Origin: Parelaphostrongylus tenuis
Taxonomy: Eukaryota > Nematoda > Chromadorea > Rhabditida > Metastrongylidae
Length of the DNA: 64,000 nt
Assembly: GCA_019055375.1 (NCBI GenBank)
Contig: JAHQIW010000051.1
Span: forward strand, 186,001-250,000
Direction of reading: 5' to 3'
Position 1 is the first letter of the stretch. Each line of letters starts with the position of its first letter. Below the pieces are notes generated by a model. That model made no database searches, was not told the origin of the DNA, and saw only the letters and a program-made list of their open reading frames with translations. Below are positions 24,261 through 36,900 of the stretch, in pieces. The translations under genes and the position numbers were made by a program.

Positions 24261-26897
24261 AGCAATAGCGACGAGTGTTTTCTTTGCGTCCCTATTCTTC
24301 TCTATGCACAAAATTATGTTGCGCTCGTGGCGATTCCAGGCTTCTGAAGATGTGTGAAGATCTAATCCATAGTAACTCACGCAAACAATACAAAGGTCGT
24401 GCTTGTCATAAGCCAAAACACCACCCGACCTTTTCTTAGTTCATCGTTTTGGCATTAAGGAAAGCTGCGCAGTAGCTATTCGAAACGAAATTCAATTAAG
24501 AGGGGAGAGGAGAAGAAACTCCTGGGCTCCGAATTGGTTGGTTTTGCGACGAATACGTCTGAAATGGCGACGCCTAGGAAGATACTTTGTATACCCGAGC
24601 ATCAGCCTCCGAGAGAACATCTTCATGTTATATAATTATAAATGTATAATTAAGGTCGGAAAAATTGCAAGTATTGTCCGAGATGGGCCGAACATCGACA
24701 CAATAGATGATTAAAGATGTGATTTATCGCGAAGCAATTCCAAAGTTTCGAGAATCTCATTACTTTTCACTGTTTCTTGAATTTGGCAGTGAGAATCAGC
24801 TGTACTGTTATAAAAGATTTTCAAATCACTAAGTAATGCCTTCACATTGATTGGCGAATTTGGTTGACCTAAGCGAAATCGCATTTTATAGCGTCCGATC
24901 GGCATGGGAAGAAATTCATTCTTTGATATAAGTCAAGTGTACCATGTGTAAATGTGAATAAGGAGTAGCTCTGCCGACTACATCACTTGTGGAATGGCGC
25001 ATACTATTGAGACATTCGCTGCGATGACTTGTTTTGTAAGGAATCTAACAGAACTTCGTAAATTTGTTCCATTGTATCCAAAGCCTAGAAGTAAATCTCT
25101 CGCTTCAAACAAGTTTCCTCTAAGTGCACAAGGTGTGTTGTCCTTACATTCACATAGAGGATTGATTTCTGACCAAACGTTACTCTTGCAATCGCGATAA
25201 GACAGTACCGCGGCATTTCGTAGTGGTCTTTGCCGATACTACCCAGCTTCTCTGATTCAGTTCTTTTCCGGAAAACGCCTGGAGGAATTCACACACTTCA
25301 AACCGTACGCATTGCCTTATCCAGCTGAGAATGGGAGAGCAAGTGAAGCTACGATACAATAAAATTCTATACGTGTATTTTTTCAAACAATACAGCTTAG
25401 GCATACCATTTGCATTGTTGCACTTTGAGGTGAGACGTATTCATTGCTAAGACTCTTAGGATTTTTCTGTTAAGTCAAGATTTTGAGACAATTTTTTCGA
25501 ATATAGACACATTCAATATCGCTTTCTGTCAAATTCGCTGTGTAGTTGAGCAATGTATTTTGAATGCAAAAGTTTTTTCCTTTCCCTAAGTATGCGCAGT
25601 ATGAAGGTCGTTCCATAAATCAAGCTTATCGTCAAAACTGGCATTTCGCAAGCTATCGAATGACTATGGAATCAAAGACTAAAAAAGGAGGCAGTCCTAT
25701 GTACAGTTGAAATTATGTTTACCTTCGGAAAAATGCCAATTTCATTCGAGTGCGGATTTATGTAGGATGTGCGCAGGATGTGTGCAGGATGCATGCAAGA
25801 TGTATGCAAGATGTATGCAGGATGTATGCAGGATGTTCTAGTTAGGACATAGAGTGTAACTCGTCTAAAACTCATACACGGCATTTAAGAGGAAAATACA
25901 GCATTGTAAAATTTATGATTTCCGTGGCACAAACCATGCAATTATTTGGTACCCACTTCTGCAATTACAAAAGACGCCACTTGAACTTAATTTTAGCTGC
26001 AGCTGAATGCAATTATCACCAGAAACGATGTTTTTTTCTTACACTGCCAGTTTCTGAAAATTCTGATCTGAACAAGATTTTAGGATCGATTCGAGAATTT
26101 AGAGTCCATATCAGGGTAATTTATTCAGGAAAAATGAACGCTTAATCTGTCCTCCTACATTTAAGTTTTTCTCGTCTTTATTCGATTTCATGAACAGCCA
26201 TTTTCAACAAGAACAAAATTGCTTCCGTCTACAATCCGTATGGCCTAGTGAATGTACGCATCTGTAATTGTCGACATGCACTCGCAATACTTCAGAGAAA
26301 TTTACAATGGCATGCCAGAAATGACTTGAAGTTCGAGAAATTTGCGCTTTAGAGCGACGATTTCAACGAGGCTCAATGCAACGCAGTTTGTGTGAATTTT
26401 TTCTCATTTTTTCATTTGCTTGCCTTTTTCATGCCTTTTCTCTGTTTTCTACTTTGTGTTGATTTGGGAAAAGAATGATCTTCGATGTGATGCAAGTGAG
26501 TTTGTTGATGAGGATTCTGCGAACGCTATTCTAGAGGCATGAACGGAAATGAATTATGTGTGACTAAATTAATTCGTATTTCTCAGTTTAACCCAATCTG
26601 ATATCAACATACTCTGTTTCCAATTTATTTCATTTCACATTTCGGTGGCGTAGAAATATTTGAACAGTGAATTTTCTTATTTAACGGTTGAACATGTGAG
26701 GTGAGCTCATCATCTGTGGCCAACCATTGCAATAGCAACAACGAACAAGTTTTTCCACAACAAACTGGGACGCCATCAAGACCACGCATTAGTTTTGGAA
26801 GCCTGTATGGAGTAAGGAAAGAAAAGGCGCTCCTTTATGGCAAAAAATTTTGGTGATAAAAAGAAACGCAAGCACAAAATTTACTCTTCCTTTCGTG
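24261..26897. other. Mostly featureless intergenic stretch
   Basis: No convincing gene was found. Short open frames at 24711-24905 and 25180-25404 (minus) and 24994-25200 and 25915-26145 (plus) lack family motifs or clear exon boundaries. The only structured element is the 11-bp tandem repeat at 25757-25837. Confidence 0.45.
25757..25837. repeat. Minisatellite, 11-bp unit (about 7 copies)
   Basis: Imperfect tandem copies of ATGTATGCAGG (variants ATGTGCGCAGG, ATGTGTGCAGG, ATGCATGCAAG, ATGTATGCAAG). Confidence 0.85.
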
Positions 26898-27661
26898 TTA
26901 GGGAAAAAAGAATTCAGGTGCTCCATATCTAAATCCTGTAGATCGAGGCAAAAAGTTTGGCTTGTGGGTTCCTTTGAGGACAGCAAGATGAATGAGCTGC
27001 TCACGCTTCAGAGCATCGTATTCAGGTGTGAACATCTCGGATATACGCTTTCTTGCCTTTTCGATCAGAGAAAGACATCTAAATTGAATCATTTGACTAT
27101 CTCCATTTTCACATACGGATCAGCACTGCTCACTCGGCACGTGAAGACGATTCTGCTTCAATAAACACGTGTGTGTCCTCTCTGAGGTGCTCAAATCCTG
27201 GTCTGCAGCGAATTTTGAGGAGCCGCTTGCTGTCCTGAATTTGTGTTGTTCTCAGATGTATCTCTCTTATGCTACAGAAGCATTTTTCATTGAGTTACGT
27301 TATTGATCAATTACTTTACAACTCGAGAAGAGGATTAATATGCTGACGATCACTACTTACGTCTACCACTAGTGAGCTGAAAAGCTAGTCTAAATCAAAC
27401 ATTCACCTTGACACTTCCTATGCCTCGGATACTGAGTTGGCACCCTGTCTCGCGTTGAAAATCTCTAATTGTCATTCCATTTGGCCCGATGATACGTTCG
27501 ATATAACTGCATTTCACTTCACTGAACAAACGTCGTCATTTAATTGCACTATATAGGCAGAAGTGTTGAAAATTGGAAAAAAAAAATGTGAAGACTTACG
27601 GTGGAGGTGAGGGAATGTAAACTTTTACGGACATTGTGACACCGCTTTCAGTCTCTTTTTC
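26898..27661 (-). CDS. STAR-family KH/QUA2 RNA-binding protein, 3' four exons
   Basis: Minus-strand exons: 27661-27600, 27521-27407, 27234-27134, 27078-26898 (TAA). The phases fit (2, 0, 2) and give 152 residues after the first visible base. Exon 1 has KVYIPSPP, matching the 'KLYVPV' lead into a STAR KH domain. Exon 2 carries the KH core YIERIIGPNGMTIRDFQRE then TGCQLSIRGIGSVK (GxxG = GPNG). Exon 3 has FEHLREDTHVFIEAE, and exon 4 gives KRISEMFTP...REQLIHLAVLKGTHKP, the QUA2 pattern. STAR proteins (quaking, GLD-1, ASD-2, Sam68) bind RNA and control splicing or translation. The N-terminal QUA1 part is not found: the start is either the ATG in exon 1 (27629) or, more likely, upstream exons beyond the RTE insertion at 28.2-31.5 kb. 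The exon 3 acceptor was chosen at AATTCAG because it restores phase and homology. Confidence 0.8.
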
Positions 27662-28239
27662 CTGAAAACCGTTAAATCCACTGCTGATGCGGTAGCAATA
27701 GCAAATCATTCAACCGTCACGATACTCGCCAGTTTCCATCTTCGCTTTGCTTTTAAATTGAGTTTTACACGCCAAGATCGCTCCTATGTTTGGCGTTCAG
27801 GCCGTATATATGAAGGTTCCAGATGATCAAAGAACCCTTTTACGAGTAAACAAAGCAAAATTGTTCAGTTTGATATGTTGATTCACTTACCCCGAGTGAC
27901 CTCTCCGCCCATTTCATACAGAACTAATTTTATTTTCATTGACTCTTTTCAATGATATTGATCATCCTGCATGAGTAGTATGAAGTGATGCAACAATAAA
28001 AAAAAGACAGTTCAGAAAAATAGATTTAACAATTTGTAGAAGTTTACTGATGTTATTTAAATATATCTGAGAGTACATATATTACCATGAATCAATATAT
28101 GAGAGTATTGAGTGGTTGCAAACATCCGATATCAGGTGATAATTTACATCGCGAGTTTTAATTGTACATACTGGGTAAGCTGGCAAGCACTGCACCACCA
28201 ATGTCATCGTTCTACTACCGCTCATTTTTCAATATATCA
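27662..28239. other. No recognisable feature
   Basis: Upstream flank of the STAR exons. It contains a minus-strand ATG frame of a few codons near 27740 that does not join in frame to the KH exons. No QUA1-like exon was recognised. Confidence 0.4.
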
Positions 28240-31200
28240 TATTATAGTTGCCAGCGTCCCTGGTTTAGGTAAAGCGCGAGCTCACCACCTGTCACTTGTA
28301 TCACCTGTCGTCCCGTTGATCGTCGAGTTACTCGAACAGGCATCAGCAACACTTCCATTGTTTCCCATCGAGTACAAGAGTAGCCCAGTGGGTCCTTCTC
28401 ACTCTAGGGATTCGCTAAGCATCATTTTTTTCTTTTTTGCCTTTCGCGAAAAAACTGAACCTTCGGGTCGGTGCTCTTTCTGTAGAGCTCGTGATGTCCC
28501 GAGGAATCCAGTCAGTAACAGCTCTCGTTCATCGATTGTCGTTGAAGCGCATCAAGTGTCCGACCCACTTTATTTTCGATATCCTGGCGTGTAGATCGGT
28601 GTCTCTAATCTTCGATCGTTGACGCAGGTCGGAACTTTAGATCCTTTCTCTCATTGGCGAGATACGGGATACTCCTACCATGAACCTTTCGACTGTGCGT
28701 TCAGTAGCCAAGTAATCTTTCATCCTGCTAACGTAACGACCAGGTTTCTAATGCATACGTTAGGACAGGGATAACATTCTAGTCGAAAAGGTAGGCACGG
28801 AGTCGGATGTTCTTGCTCCTCTACACAATATCCTCGATGCTCTTAAACGTTCCCCAAACTGCTCATTTCCTCCTGCTCAAGTCTGAAGCTAGGTCGTTCA
28901 TCATGTCGATTCCACGACCTACATTGACGTAACTGGAGCATTCGGAGATTGTCGTTCCGTTGAGCGTTAATGGGGCATTCGAAACCCATCCATTCCTCAT
29001 GAACATTGTTTTCGTTAGATTTAGTTGAAGACCAATCTTTCCGCAGGCGTTATCGAAATCGGTCAACATTCGTTCCGCTTGGCTGATGTTTGGTGTTATG
29101 AGAACGATATCGTCAGCAACGCGAAGATGCTTCAATTTTTTAAAATTTTTGACCGCCAATTTTCACTGCCGTATCGTCCCATTCCAATGTTCGCATGACA
29201 TTTTGGAGGGTGGCAGTGAATAATTTTGGCAGAATTGTATCGCCTTGTCGAACCCCTCTTCTTATGTCAATGGTAATATTGTTGTAGAGTGGCGATAGTT
29301 TGGTCGTGAAACCTTTATATGGCTCACGAATGATCATTACTTACCGAGTAGGGATGCCCTGGTTGTTCAGAGCTTCTATAACCGCTTCTATTTCCACTGA
29401 ATCGAAAGCTTTTCAAATCGATGAAAGCAAGACGAAGCGGTATTCGTAAATGTGGTCTACGGTGCAAGTCCTTCTCGGAACCCTGCTTGTTCGCATGGCT
29501 GCCTTCTTCCAGTGTCCTGTCAATTCTGTTTGGGGCGACTCGAGTGAAGAGTTTATAGACGACGGACAGCAAACACACTTGGGATAATTGCCTGTGTCGT
29601 GAAGATCTTCCTTTTTGAACAATAAGACGGTCTTGCTGGTTTTCCATTGAATGGGAACCTTGCATTCTGACAGGTAGCTAGTGAAGAGCTGAGCCAGGGT
29701 GTTGATGAGAACTGGCGGCAGGTTCTTCAGGTGTTCTGGTCTAATTCTGTCTAAACCGGGTTGTTCTCTTCTTCACCGACGATATAGCAGGGCGGATTTC
29801 AGAAGGGAGGACCGATGAACGACTGATTCATCCTCTTTCACTTTATATGACGGTAAAAGGACGTGGCTAGCAAAGAGATCCGAGTAGTACAGGTAGAAGA
29901 TTTCCTCCGTTGCTCTTATAGAAGCTGTAAGTGTCCCATCAAGGTGTCGGGGTGCAATCATCTTGAACTTGTAATTGGCGAAGCTTCACTGGGTCTTGCC
30001 TGTAGCTCGTGCGATTTCACGTTGACGTATCAGCTCGAGTGTCTGCGGAGGCACGCGTCTCTTCGTGACCTTATTACTCTCGGCTTTCATAGCGCTAACG
30101 TGAAGATGTTCAACGAGTCGATCGTACTCTTTGTCGATGTTGTCGACAACGGTATCTTCTCAAGAGCCGACTAATGGTTGAATACATCCCAGTTTATGGT
30201 AGTTGTGGGACTTCGTTGTTCGAATTTAGCGGCTTTCTCACCTCTCCGCGAAAAACGGAACGTTGCGCGAAAGAGGCGATGGTCTGATCCCGTGTAGAAC
30301 TTAGGAACAACAGGGACATCGGTCAGGCAAAACCTTCGATTTACTAAGATGTGGTCTATTTCGTTATGGTACTCTCCATTGGAAGATTCCCGCGTCCATC
30401 GCTGAGAGTGAGGCTTTTGGAATTGCGAGTTACAATGGATAATTTGGGTCGTCATGATAAACTCAGATAGCCTCTCACCCTGTTTATTCCATTCTAGTCC
30501 GTGGGTCCCAATGTGGCGTTCTTCAAACTTTCTTCTAGGTCCAATTTTTGCATTAAAATCTCCGAAATGACCTTGAAGAATGTATGATCTTCTCTGAAGA
30601 ATTTCTCGAGGTCCATATGAAACGCTTCGACTTCGTCTTCGTCATAGCTTGATGTTTGTGCGTAAGCAACGAAGATGGTCAAAGCCAGCATAGAACCACA
30701 TCGTTTCAGCCGTAATCGTCCGATACGGGTTGTTAGTTGTTCAAACAAATCAGTGTTCACGGTCAAATTCGATTTGACGAGGACACCAACGCCGCCGACA
30801 GCTCTGCTGTCGCATGTTCCAGGGAACAGTTCTTCTCCGGTGTCATGAACAGCGTGAAAAGGATGGCGCCTTCTCGTCTCAGCCATGTTAATGACGTCGT
30901 ACCTTATTCTCCTTGCTTGAATCAATAGATCTTCTACAGCGGATTCGTGAGCAAAGGTTCTTGAATTGTAAGTATAGATCGTCATTTCAGTCCGTTTCGA
31001 TTTTGGCAGCCTAGTTTGGCCCTGAGATTTTAGCATCCTCTCCGTACTCGTCCTAGCTGACGCCACCGTACCAGGGGCTCTTTCGGGGTCAGGGGAATGA
31101 GGCCCATATTTGTTAGTGTTTTTGGCATTTTGATACCCAACGTATAGCTTGCTAGGCTCTAAACGTGGGGCTGGGTACTCACTAGCAGCTTGCCAGTCTC

Positions 31201-31470
31201 TCTCGGAGGAGCGGGAGGAGCTTATTTGTTGGAGGCGACTCCTAACCGCCTCCCATATGCTTCCCAGCAGCTTGATTGCAGGCTTTTGGCCGACTTGACT
31301 CGTAGAAGAAGAGTTTTGTGAAGTCGGCGATGCAGAAGCAGGGAGCTGGCCCCTGAATCCACCTGCGTCGCTAGGAAGCACACGATCGCCTTTGGTTCGC
31401 GTTTATTCCCTTCTCCACCACCTGGGGACGCGCCACATGCCCTCGCGACTAACCGGGCGAGATCCCTTAA
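28240..31470 (-). mobile_element. RTE-type non-LTR retrotransposon (APE endonuclease + RT), frame-broken
   Basis: Read on the minus strand. At 31381-30494 a 295-residue frame has a basic N-terminal part, then an APE-type endonuclease start (MTIYTYNSRTFA, YDVINMAETRR, VGGVGVLVK). After a frameshift, 30455-30171 has the endonuclease end (NEIDHILVN, FYTGSDHRLFRATF). The reverse transcriptase follows in pieces: LSQVCLLSVVYKLFTRV, AFIDLK (motif A region), RRGVRQGDTILPKLFTATL (motif B) and LRVADDIVLITP (motif C, where the usual FADD is VADD). The C-terminal part near 28600-28440 matches RTE 3' regions. The order and size (about 3.2 kb) fit RTE. Several frameshifts make it non-autonomous now. It lies just upstream of the STAR exons in the same orientation. 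Plus-strand frames here (28112-28594, 29863-30174) are antisense shadows. Confidence 0.9.
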
Positions 31471-33401
31471 AGAGGGAGGTCAATGGTATGTGGATATATT
31501 AAAGATTATTGCCTATAAGACAATAGAGCAAAGCCTGTTCTATATTTCTATGAGGTTACGGCTCCTGAAGTACACTAAGATCGAGAATTTTAAGATATTA
31601 TTAATGATTTGATTTCTCATTGAAAAGTGCAATATCATTTTCGTTGAATCACTCATTTTTTATAACTTTTTAGCATATTTCAATATAAATCAGCCTTATT
31701 GATGTTTTTTTTTTACCATATTCATCCATTTACTGACAGACAAACTCCCTTAAGGAAATGAAAATCAAAATTTGATTTGGAAACTACCACAGTTTCTTTG
31801 AGACGCGTTGCGCTCGCCACTCAATTCCGCTGTTTACCCGCGCAGGAAATCGACACAGATTTCAACGGGTTAGGCGCATTTGACACTAAGCTCTGAATAA
31901 TCTCCCAAAATACAGCTGCTTCACCATAATTTTAAAATTGGAGTAATAAAGCCTGAAACAAATGTGCTGCTTTCAAACGCTCACATTAGTTGTGTGCTTA
32001 TTTAATCAACTGAGCAGTCTGAAACTCAGTGGGTCAATAAAAAACATCACGAGTTTTTGATCATCAGAATCACAGCGTAAACATATGTGTTGGTAAAGCT
32101 CAAGACTATGGTAAATGTCGTGCGCTGTAATAATACGTTATATTCTTGGAAAACCTTTTAAAATTACCACCAACTTTCCTTTGCAAGTACAACATACATA
32201 AGAACCTTTAATTTTCCTTTGTGCTTCTTAGCCAACGAAGGACCGCAGCATATTAATAGAGGATTTTTGACATCTTTGAACGATGAGTACAAATATTGCT
32301 TTTTTACCGAGCAGAGATCGAATAAATAAAAGTTGCACCACCAATCTTATTCTGAAATCTATAAGATAGATCGTTGACACAAAATGAGGTGGTTGACAAC
32401 TGATAGGGAAATAACTCGTACAGATAAGTACTACTGGTTGAGTTCCTCTACTTCGTATCGCGTTCCACTTTACTAAACCCACCTTGATGTGAATTCAAAG
32501 GCCTTCAAACTATGAATAATTGCACAGGTAGTTGAATCGCATGACTGTACTGATAGCGAAAAGAAATTGATGGCCCCGAGACGTCATCTATAACCAACTA
32601 TTGTAGGAACACATTGGAAATTATAGGAATATTATATAAGCTTAGATTCTGATCCCTTATACTGAAGTCAAATGATAAGTACCAGACAAACTATGTCACA
32701 ATCGTCCTTTCTAGATTCAACACTCCAAAGTTTTGATCAAAAGAGGAAAATAGTTTACTGCATGCGTTTATGCGCAAGAAATAGAGAACAGAAAATTTCA
32801 ACCTTTTTGTTTGCTGCTTTATCGAGTTTTTCAGTAGAATGGTGTGGCATTTAGTAAAATTAAAAGAATGCTGAGATAGGAGTAAAACTAAAAACCGGAT
32901 GATTTTGCGTCGGGGTCTACGATGGTACCGTGAGGCCACCTCAAACATGTGAAGTAGCTGTTCGTGTTCATGAGACAAGAGTGCGAGCTTTCAAATCTTA
33001 ATTGTGCTTTAGTATTCTTCCGTTCAGATACTAGATAGCTTTAGAAACTTTATAATAGCTTGCTTAAGGTGAAGACGAGATGCTTGGAGATATCTGTGGA
33101 TTTTCAGCGTAGTTTGATTATCACTGTTAGAAAGTCTCAAAAATAGCGCACAGTGATGACATATTGCGCTCTACCCAGACTTCATTTTCCCTACGAGATA
33201 TGTTCATTGAACGATTCTAATCATCAAAAACCAAGCAAATGTTTTCAATCTTATCACAGAGTTTTGGAGTGCGATCGGCTGCTGAATATGTACACAGTCT
33301 TTGTGCCCATTTCACAAACATCATATTTACTTTTATGCACCTATTTGGAGTTATATTAAGCAGCCGAGTTTCCGAAGTTTCATGAGTGCTGATTGTCAGC
33401 C
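31471..33401. other. No recognisable feature
   Basis: AT-rich intergenic sequence between the RTE element and CAP gene 1. No exon-like segment, transposase motif or shared repeat was recognised. It should contain the promoter of CAP gene 1, but no element could be identified. Confidence 0.45.
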
Positions 33402-35063
33402 ATGCTCTTTACCGCTGTATTCACACTGGTAAGTCTGTGAGTCAAGCTTAGACGTTCTAAGCACTCTGAAAGAGCTGCGAATGTACAAATATCAAACAAG
33501 TGGCATAGGTGCTCGTTTACTATGGCATCGTCCAGTACTCTTGAATTCTTTGAAGCACTTCAAAGTGATTTTTCAGATCGTGCTAGGAAGATTTCATGTG
33601 AAGGCACAGATAGACGCGCAACAATTCCTTGCTTTCTCAGGGTTTAACGGAACGAAAACTTTTCTTGTGAGAATAGAATACTACAATGTTGAATCGGCAA
33701 ATTCAAATGTCACCAAACCACCCGAACCAACAACACGCGGACCTATACAATCAACAACAACAGGGCCTATCAAATCAACAACAGGAGGACCTATCCAATC
33801 AACAACAGGAGGGTCTACCAAATCAACAACAGGAAAACCTATCAAATCAACAACAGGAAAACCTATCCAATCAACAACAGAAGGGTCTACCAAATCAACA
33901 ACAGGAAAACCTATCCAACCAGGAGGAGGTACTCATTTTCATTACTTTAGGGGCACTGCTAACTACTGGATTTTTTTTGTGATTGAACTGCTCAGTGGCA
34001 GTAACCGAGCCTTTTAGATAAATGCAAACTGAACAACGGGATGAATGACGGATTGAGGGAGGTCTTTCTAAGTGACCATAATAGATTAAGGTAATGCTTT
34101 TGATGAATTCACGTTGCATTCGTAAAGATTTTTGAGGGACGACACTTTTGTTCAACGGAAAATGCATGAAAAATGGAAGACTTTTTTCAATTTTAGCAAG
34201 TTTTTTCCTCTTCTACAGATCAATGACGGCTAAAGGTTTGGCTGAAAACCCTCTCGGCACAAATCGCAAGGCACCAAAAGCGGCTCGAATGCTCAAAATG
34301 GTCAGGTGTAGTGGCCAGCCTTTTTCCAACTTTTTTTTTCGGGAACGAGAATTGCAGCTAGCATTTCTATTATCAGATTTATGACTGCAAAATCGAGGAA
34401 AGCGCTGCCAACCATGCGAAGAAATGCGTGTTCCAACACAGTTCAGGAAGTGGTAATGGTGAAAACCTCTGGGTAATGTGGCCAGCACAAAAGAATTTGA
34501 CCCAGATGGCTATATCTGTGAGTTGAGATCTTCTAATACATGTATAATAAGCGAAACCAATACAACGTTTTTTAATGATAAATCTTCAGCTCTGACACAA
34601 TGACCTTAAACGATATGTTTTTCAAGGCCAGCCAATCATGGTTTGATGAATTGAAAAAATATGGAGTTCCACCAGATAATAAACTCACAGAGGAGCTTTG
34701 GAATCGCCCAAAGATGGCAATTGGTCATTATACTGCGGTATGGGTTTTTGCTCCAGGTTCTTTTTATTGAAAAAATATCTTGCGATTTTTATGAAGATGG
34801 TGTGGGAAGGTACATACAAACTTGGCTGTGGTATTGCAACGTGCCCGGACAAGACACTTATCACCTGCCAATACTCACCCTCGTACGTTACGTGTTTTCA
34901 AAAACTATTCTGCAAAAAAAGTGTTTAAGTGAAATATTGCAGAGGTAATTGGATGGGAAACGTAATTTACACTATTGGAGAGCCTTGTAAGACTGACGAC
35001 GATTGCAAGTGCGACGGATGCAAATGTAGCCGCGACGAAGCGCTCTGCATCAAACCAAACTAG
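33402..35063 (+). CDS. CAP (ASP/SCP-TAPS) secreted protein 1 with Thr/Pro-rich repeat stalk
   Basis: Eight exons: 33402-33428, 33577-33928, 34018-34090, 34219-34300, 34377-34517, 34627-34737, 34797-34882, 34943-35063 (TAG). They join to 993 nt, 330 residues. Residues 1-20 (MLFTAVFTLIVLGRFHVKAQ) look like a signal peptide. Residues about 56-126 are eight 8-residue units such as KPIQSTTG and GPIKSTTG. The CAP domain starts near 127 and has DHNRLR, GENLW (206-210), GHYTAMVWEGT (258-268) and LITCQYSPSGNW, the standard CAP signatures. A Cys-rich tail follows (CKCDGCKC...LCIKPN). CAP proteins of parasitic nematodes are secreted and abundant at the host interface; the molecular role is not established. 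The Thr-rich stalk is likely O-glycosylated (inference). The start was chosen because all paralogues have a 9-codon first exon. Introns 5 and 6 end in AAG rather than CAG. Confidence 0.87.
33715..33925 (+). repeat. 24-bp coding repeat array (CAP gene 1 stalk)
   Basis: About eight tandem 24-bp units within exon 2, each giving an 8-residue unit xPIQSTTx, xPIKSTTx or GSTKSTTx. Several units carry Lys and only one carries Glu, so the stalk is neutral to basic, unlike the acidic array of CAP gene 2. Confidence 0.9.
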
Positions 35064-35112
35064 ACTGATCGCAACTGCTTGTTGTGTATTTTTGTGGACG
35101 AAATAATGAAGT

Positions 35113-35118
35113 AATAAA
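35113..35118 (+). promoter_or_regulatory. Polyadenylation signal, CAP gene 1
   Basis: AATAAA 50 bases after the stop codon. Paralogues 2 and 3 have the same signal at a similar distance. Confidence 0.7.
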
Positions 35119-36651
35119 AAGGAATATCAAATCTTCACTTCTCATGACTTTTGTACGAAAAAGAAACGAATGGGAAATGTGCTGTGCTCCGCACTACTCA
35201 TGAGGACGATGTGGTCTAATATGAGTATCAGATTGTTTCCAACCTCTGGTCTGAAAATAGTTTGCCAGGCTTAATGGAATAATATGTAGCGCATAGTAGC
35301 AGCGTTATATCTCTCTATTGATACATCAATGCTTCTTTTACGTCATTGTATCATTTTAACTCAGTGGACCTTATAAATGTAGAAAATTCATCATTTATTT
35401 TCGAGAAACTGTCATTGTTATGTTTGAATCAGAAATTGAGTGTTTCTTTCCTAACTCAGCCAAAAAAGATAAACTTCTTGTGAAAAATAATATAGGCACA
35501 AATAATACTGATAGAAGAATTCCTTGAAAACCACGAGTGACTTTGTGGCTTATTTGATTTCCAGTAAATCAGTGGTGGTCGACTAGTCTATTGAAGATGA
35601 AAAGTCACGACGCTTTGAAAAACTGCGACCGCCATCGTGTTTGAACAAACACGATATAAGACTATTCTTAATTTCTCGAAGAAAAAAAATAACAGCTTAG
35701 ACAATAGAGCAGATAGAATGTTGAACTTTTTCAGTGCTCTTCCTTCTCCCTTCTATGTAAATTATGAATAAAGTTGATCCTTTACAAATAATTCTTTGTA
35801 CGAAAATAGTCTGCTAAATTTTCAATTTAGGTGTGAATCCAACAGGCGATTCAAGCAAAGCCATTTTTCTACGCTTCAATCCACCTTGAATAAAAAAAAA
35901 ACGCATTCAAGGTGCAATTTAGCTAAACCATGAAGCGACCTATCGCTATAGAAAAAAGTGGTTCAAAGTATATTACGAAGGATAAAGCTCTCAGCTTAGG
36001 TCAGCTTACGAAGACCTTTCTTTTTCAACTATTCTCTAAATAACCTTCGTGCTATACTGACATCGTGAACTGTATCAGATTTGTGAATAAGTTTTGCAAT
36101 GATAGAGGCACATTTCGTAATATGAGCGAACATCCTCACGTGTCCACTGTCCGCTCTGCCGTTACAACTTCCATTACGCTTCTCGAACCCCCCGATGTCG
36201 TTGCTTGTTCGCTCGGCCTTTGCTCTCCAGGTTGCTTAACGTATCGCCTCATTCTATGTTCATATTGTACAAGTAACTTGCAGCTTATAGACTTCTAATA
36301 AAGCTCCCTTTAATATACCTCTCATGGTACACGTAGTCCATAACTCATGGTTCACTCTGATGATGGCACTTACGGCGTTAATCATATAATATTCCGCTCA
36401 TAACTCTTCGTATCATTAGTTACAATTGTATGACACGTTGTGACGTCAGTATTGGTCAGGCATAGGTTTCTCAACCGCATAGCACCTTCTGTATAGCCCT
36501 GCTCCTTTGACTGGTGCCTTTCAATCGTCGTGTCCGACATTAATCGGACATGGCATAACTTCAAACATAGCCAACTAATACAGTATTATATTGCGACTGT
36601 TTCATTACTAATCTACTAATATAATAGCTATTCCGGCAGGACTTCGGCTTC
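35119..36651. other. No gene; one small perfect hairpin
   Basis: Intergenic. The only structure noted is a 10-bp perfect inverted repeat, CACCTTGAAT (35882-35891) and ATTCAAGGTG (35905-35914), around an A-rich 13-base loop. It does not have the histone 3' stem-loop sequence. Its significance is unknown. Confidence 0.5.
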
Positions 36652-36900
36652 TCCATCATCCGTGAGCGGCCGGTTGATTTTTTTCCTACCTCTGCTTTTG
36701 ATTTCGGCCTACCCATCTCTGAATGAACTAGTAGCGAGGATCCTTTGTCGAATCTCATTCCGTGGGAACGACACCATGAAGACCCGAAAAAGCCTTTGCA
36801 AGGCTACGTCAGGAAACCAAGGATTAGTATATGCACGACCAGCAATGTACCATTTGGAATATGTGCTGGGTCTGTGCAACTAGTGAAGGCGGACCATTTA
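36652..36900 (-). repeat. Dispersed repeat shared with 50.2 kb (inverted)
   Basis: The reverse complement of this stretch matches 50236-50470 in order: TAGTTG or TTGCAC next to CAGACCCAGCACATATTCCAAATGG, ATTCCTTGG or ATCCTTGG, CTGACGTA, CCTTGCAAGG, then the complement of TCTCTGAATGAACTAGTAGCGAGG and AAATCAACCG. The left arm of the 36.9-38.3 kb foldback starts within it. No protein family was recognised in either copy. Confidence 0.7.

Noticed and set aside
28112..28594. Plus-strand 160-residue open frame
   Set aside because: It is antisense to the 3' part of the RTE element and shows no independent motif.
33895..34167. Minus-strand open frame over CAP gene 1
   Set aside because: It overlaps exons 2-3 of the plus-strand gene, which have splice and homology support; it has no motif of its own.
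35882..35914. Histone-type 3' stem-loop
   Set aside because: The 10-bp hairpin lacks the conserved histone stem-loop sequence and no histone gene is nearby.
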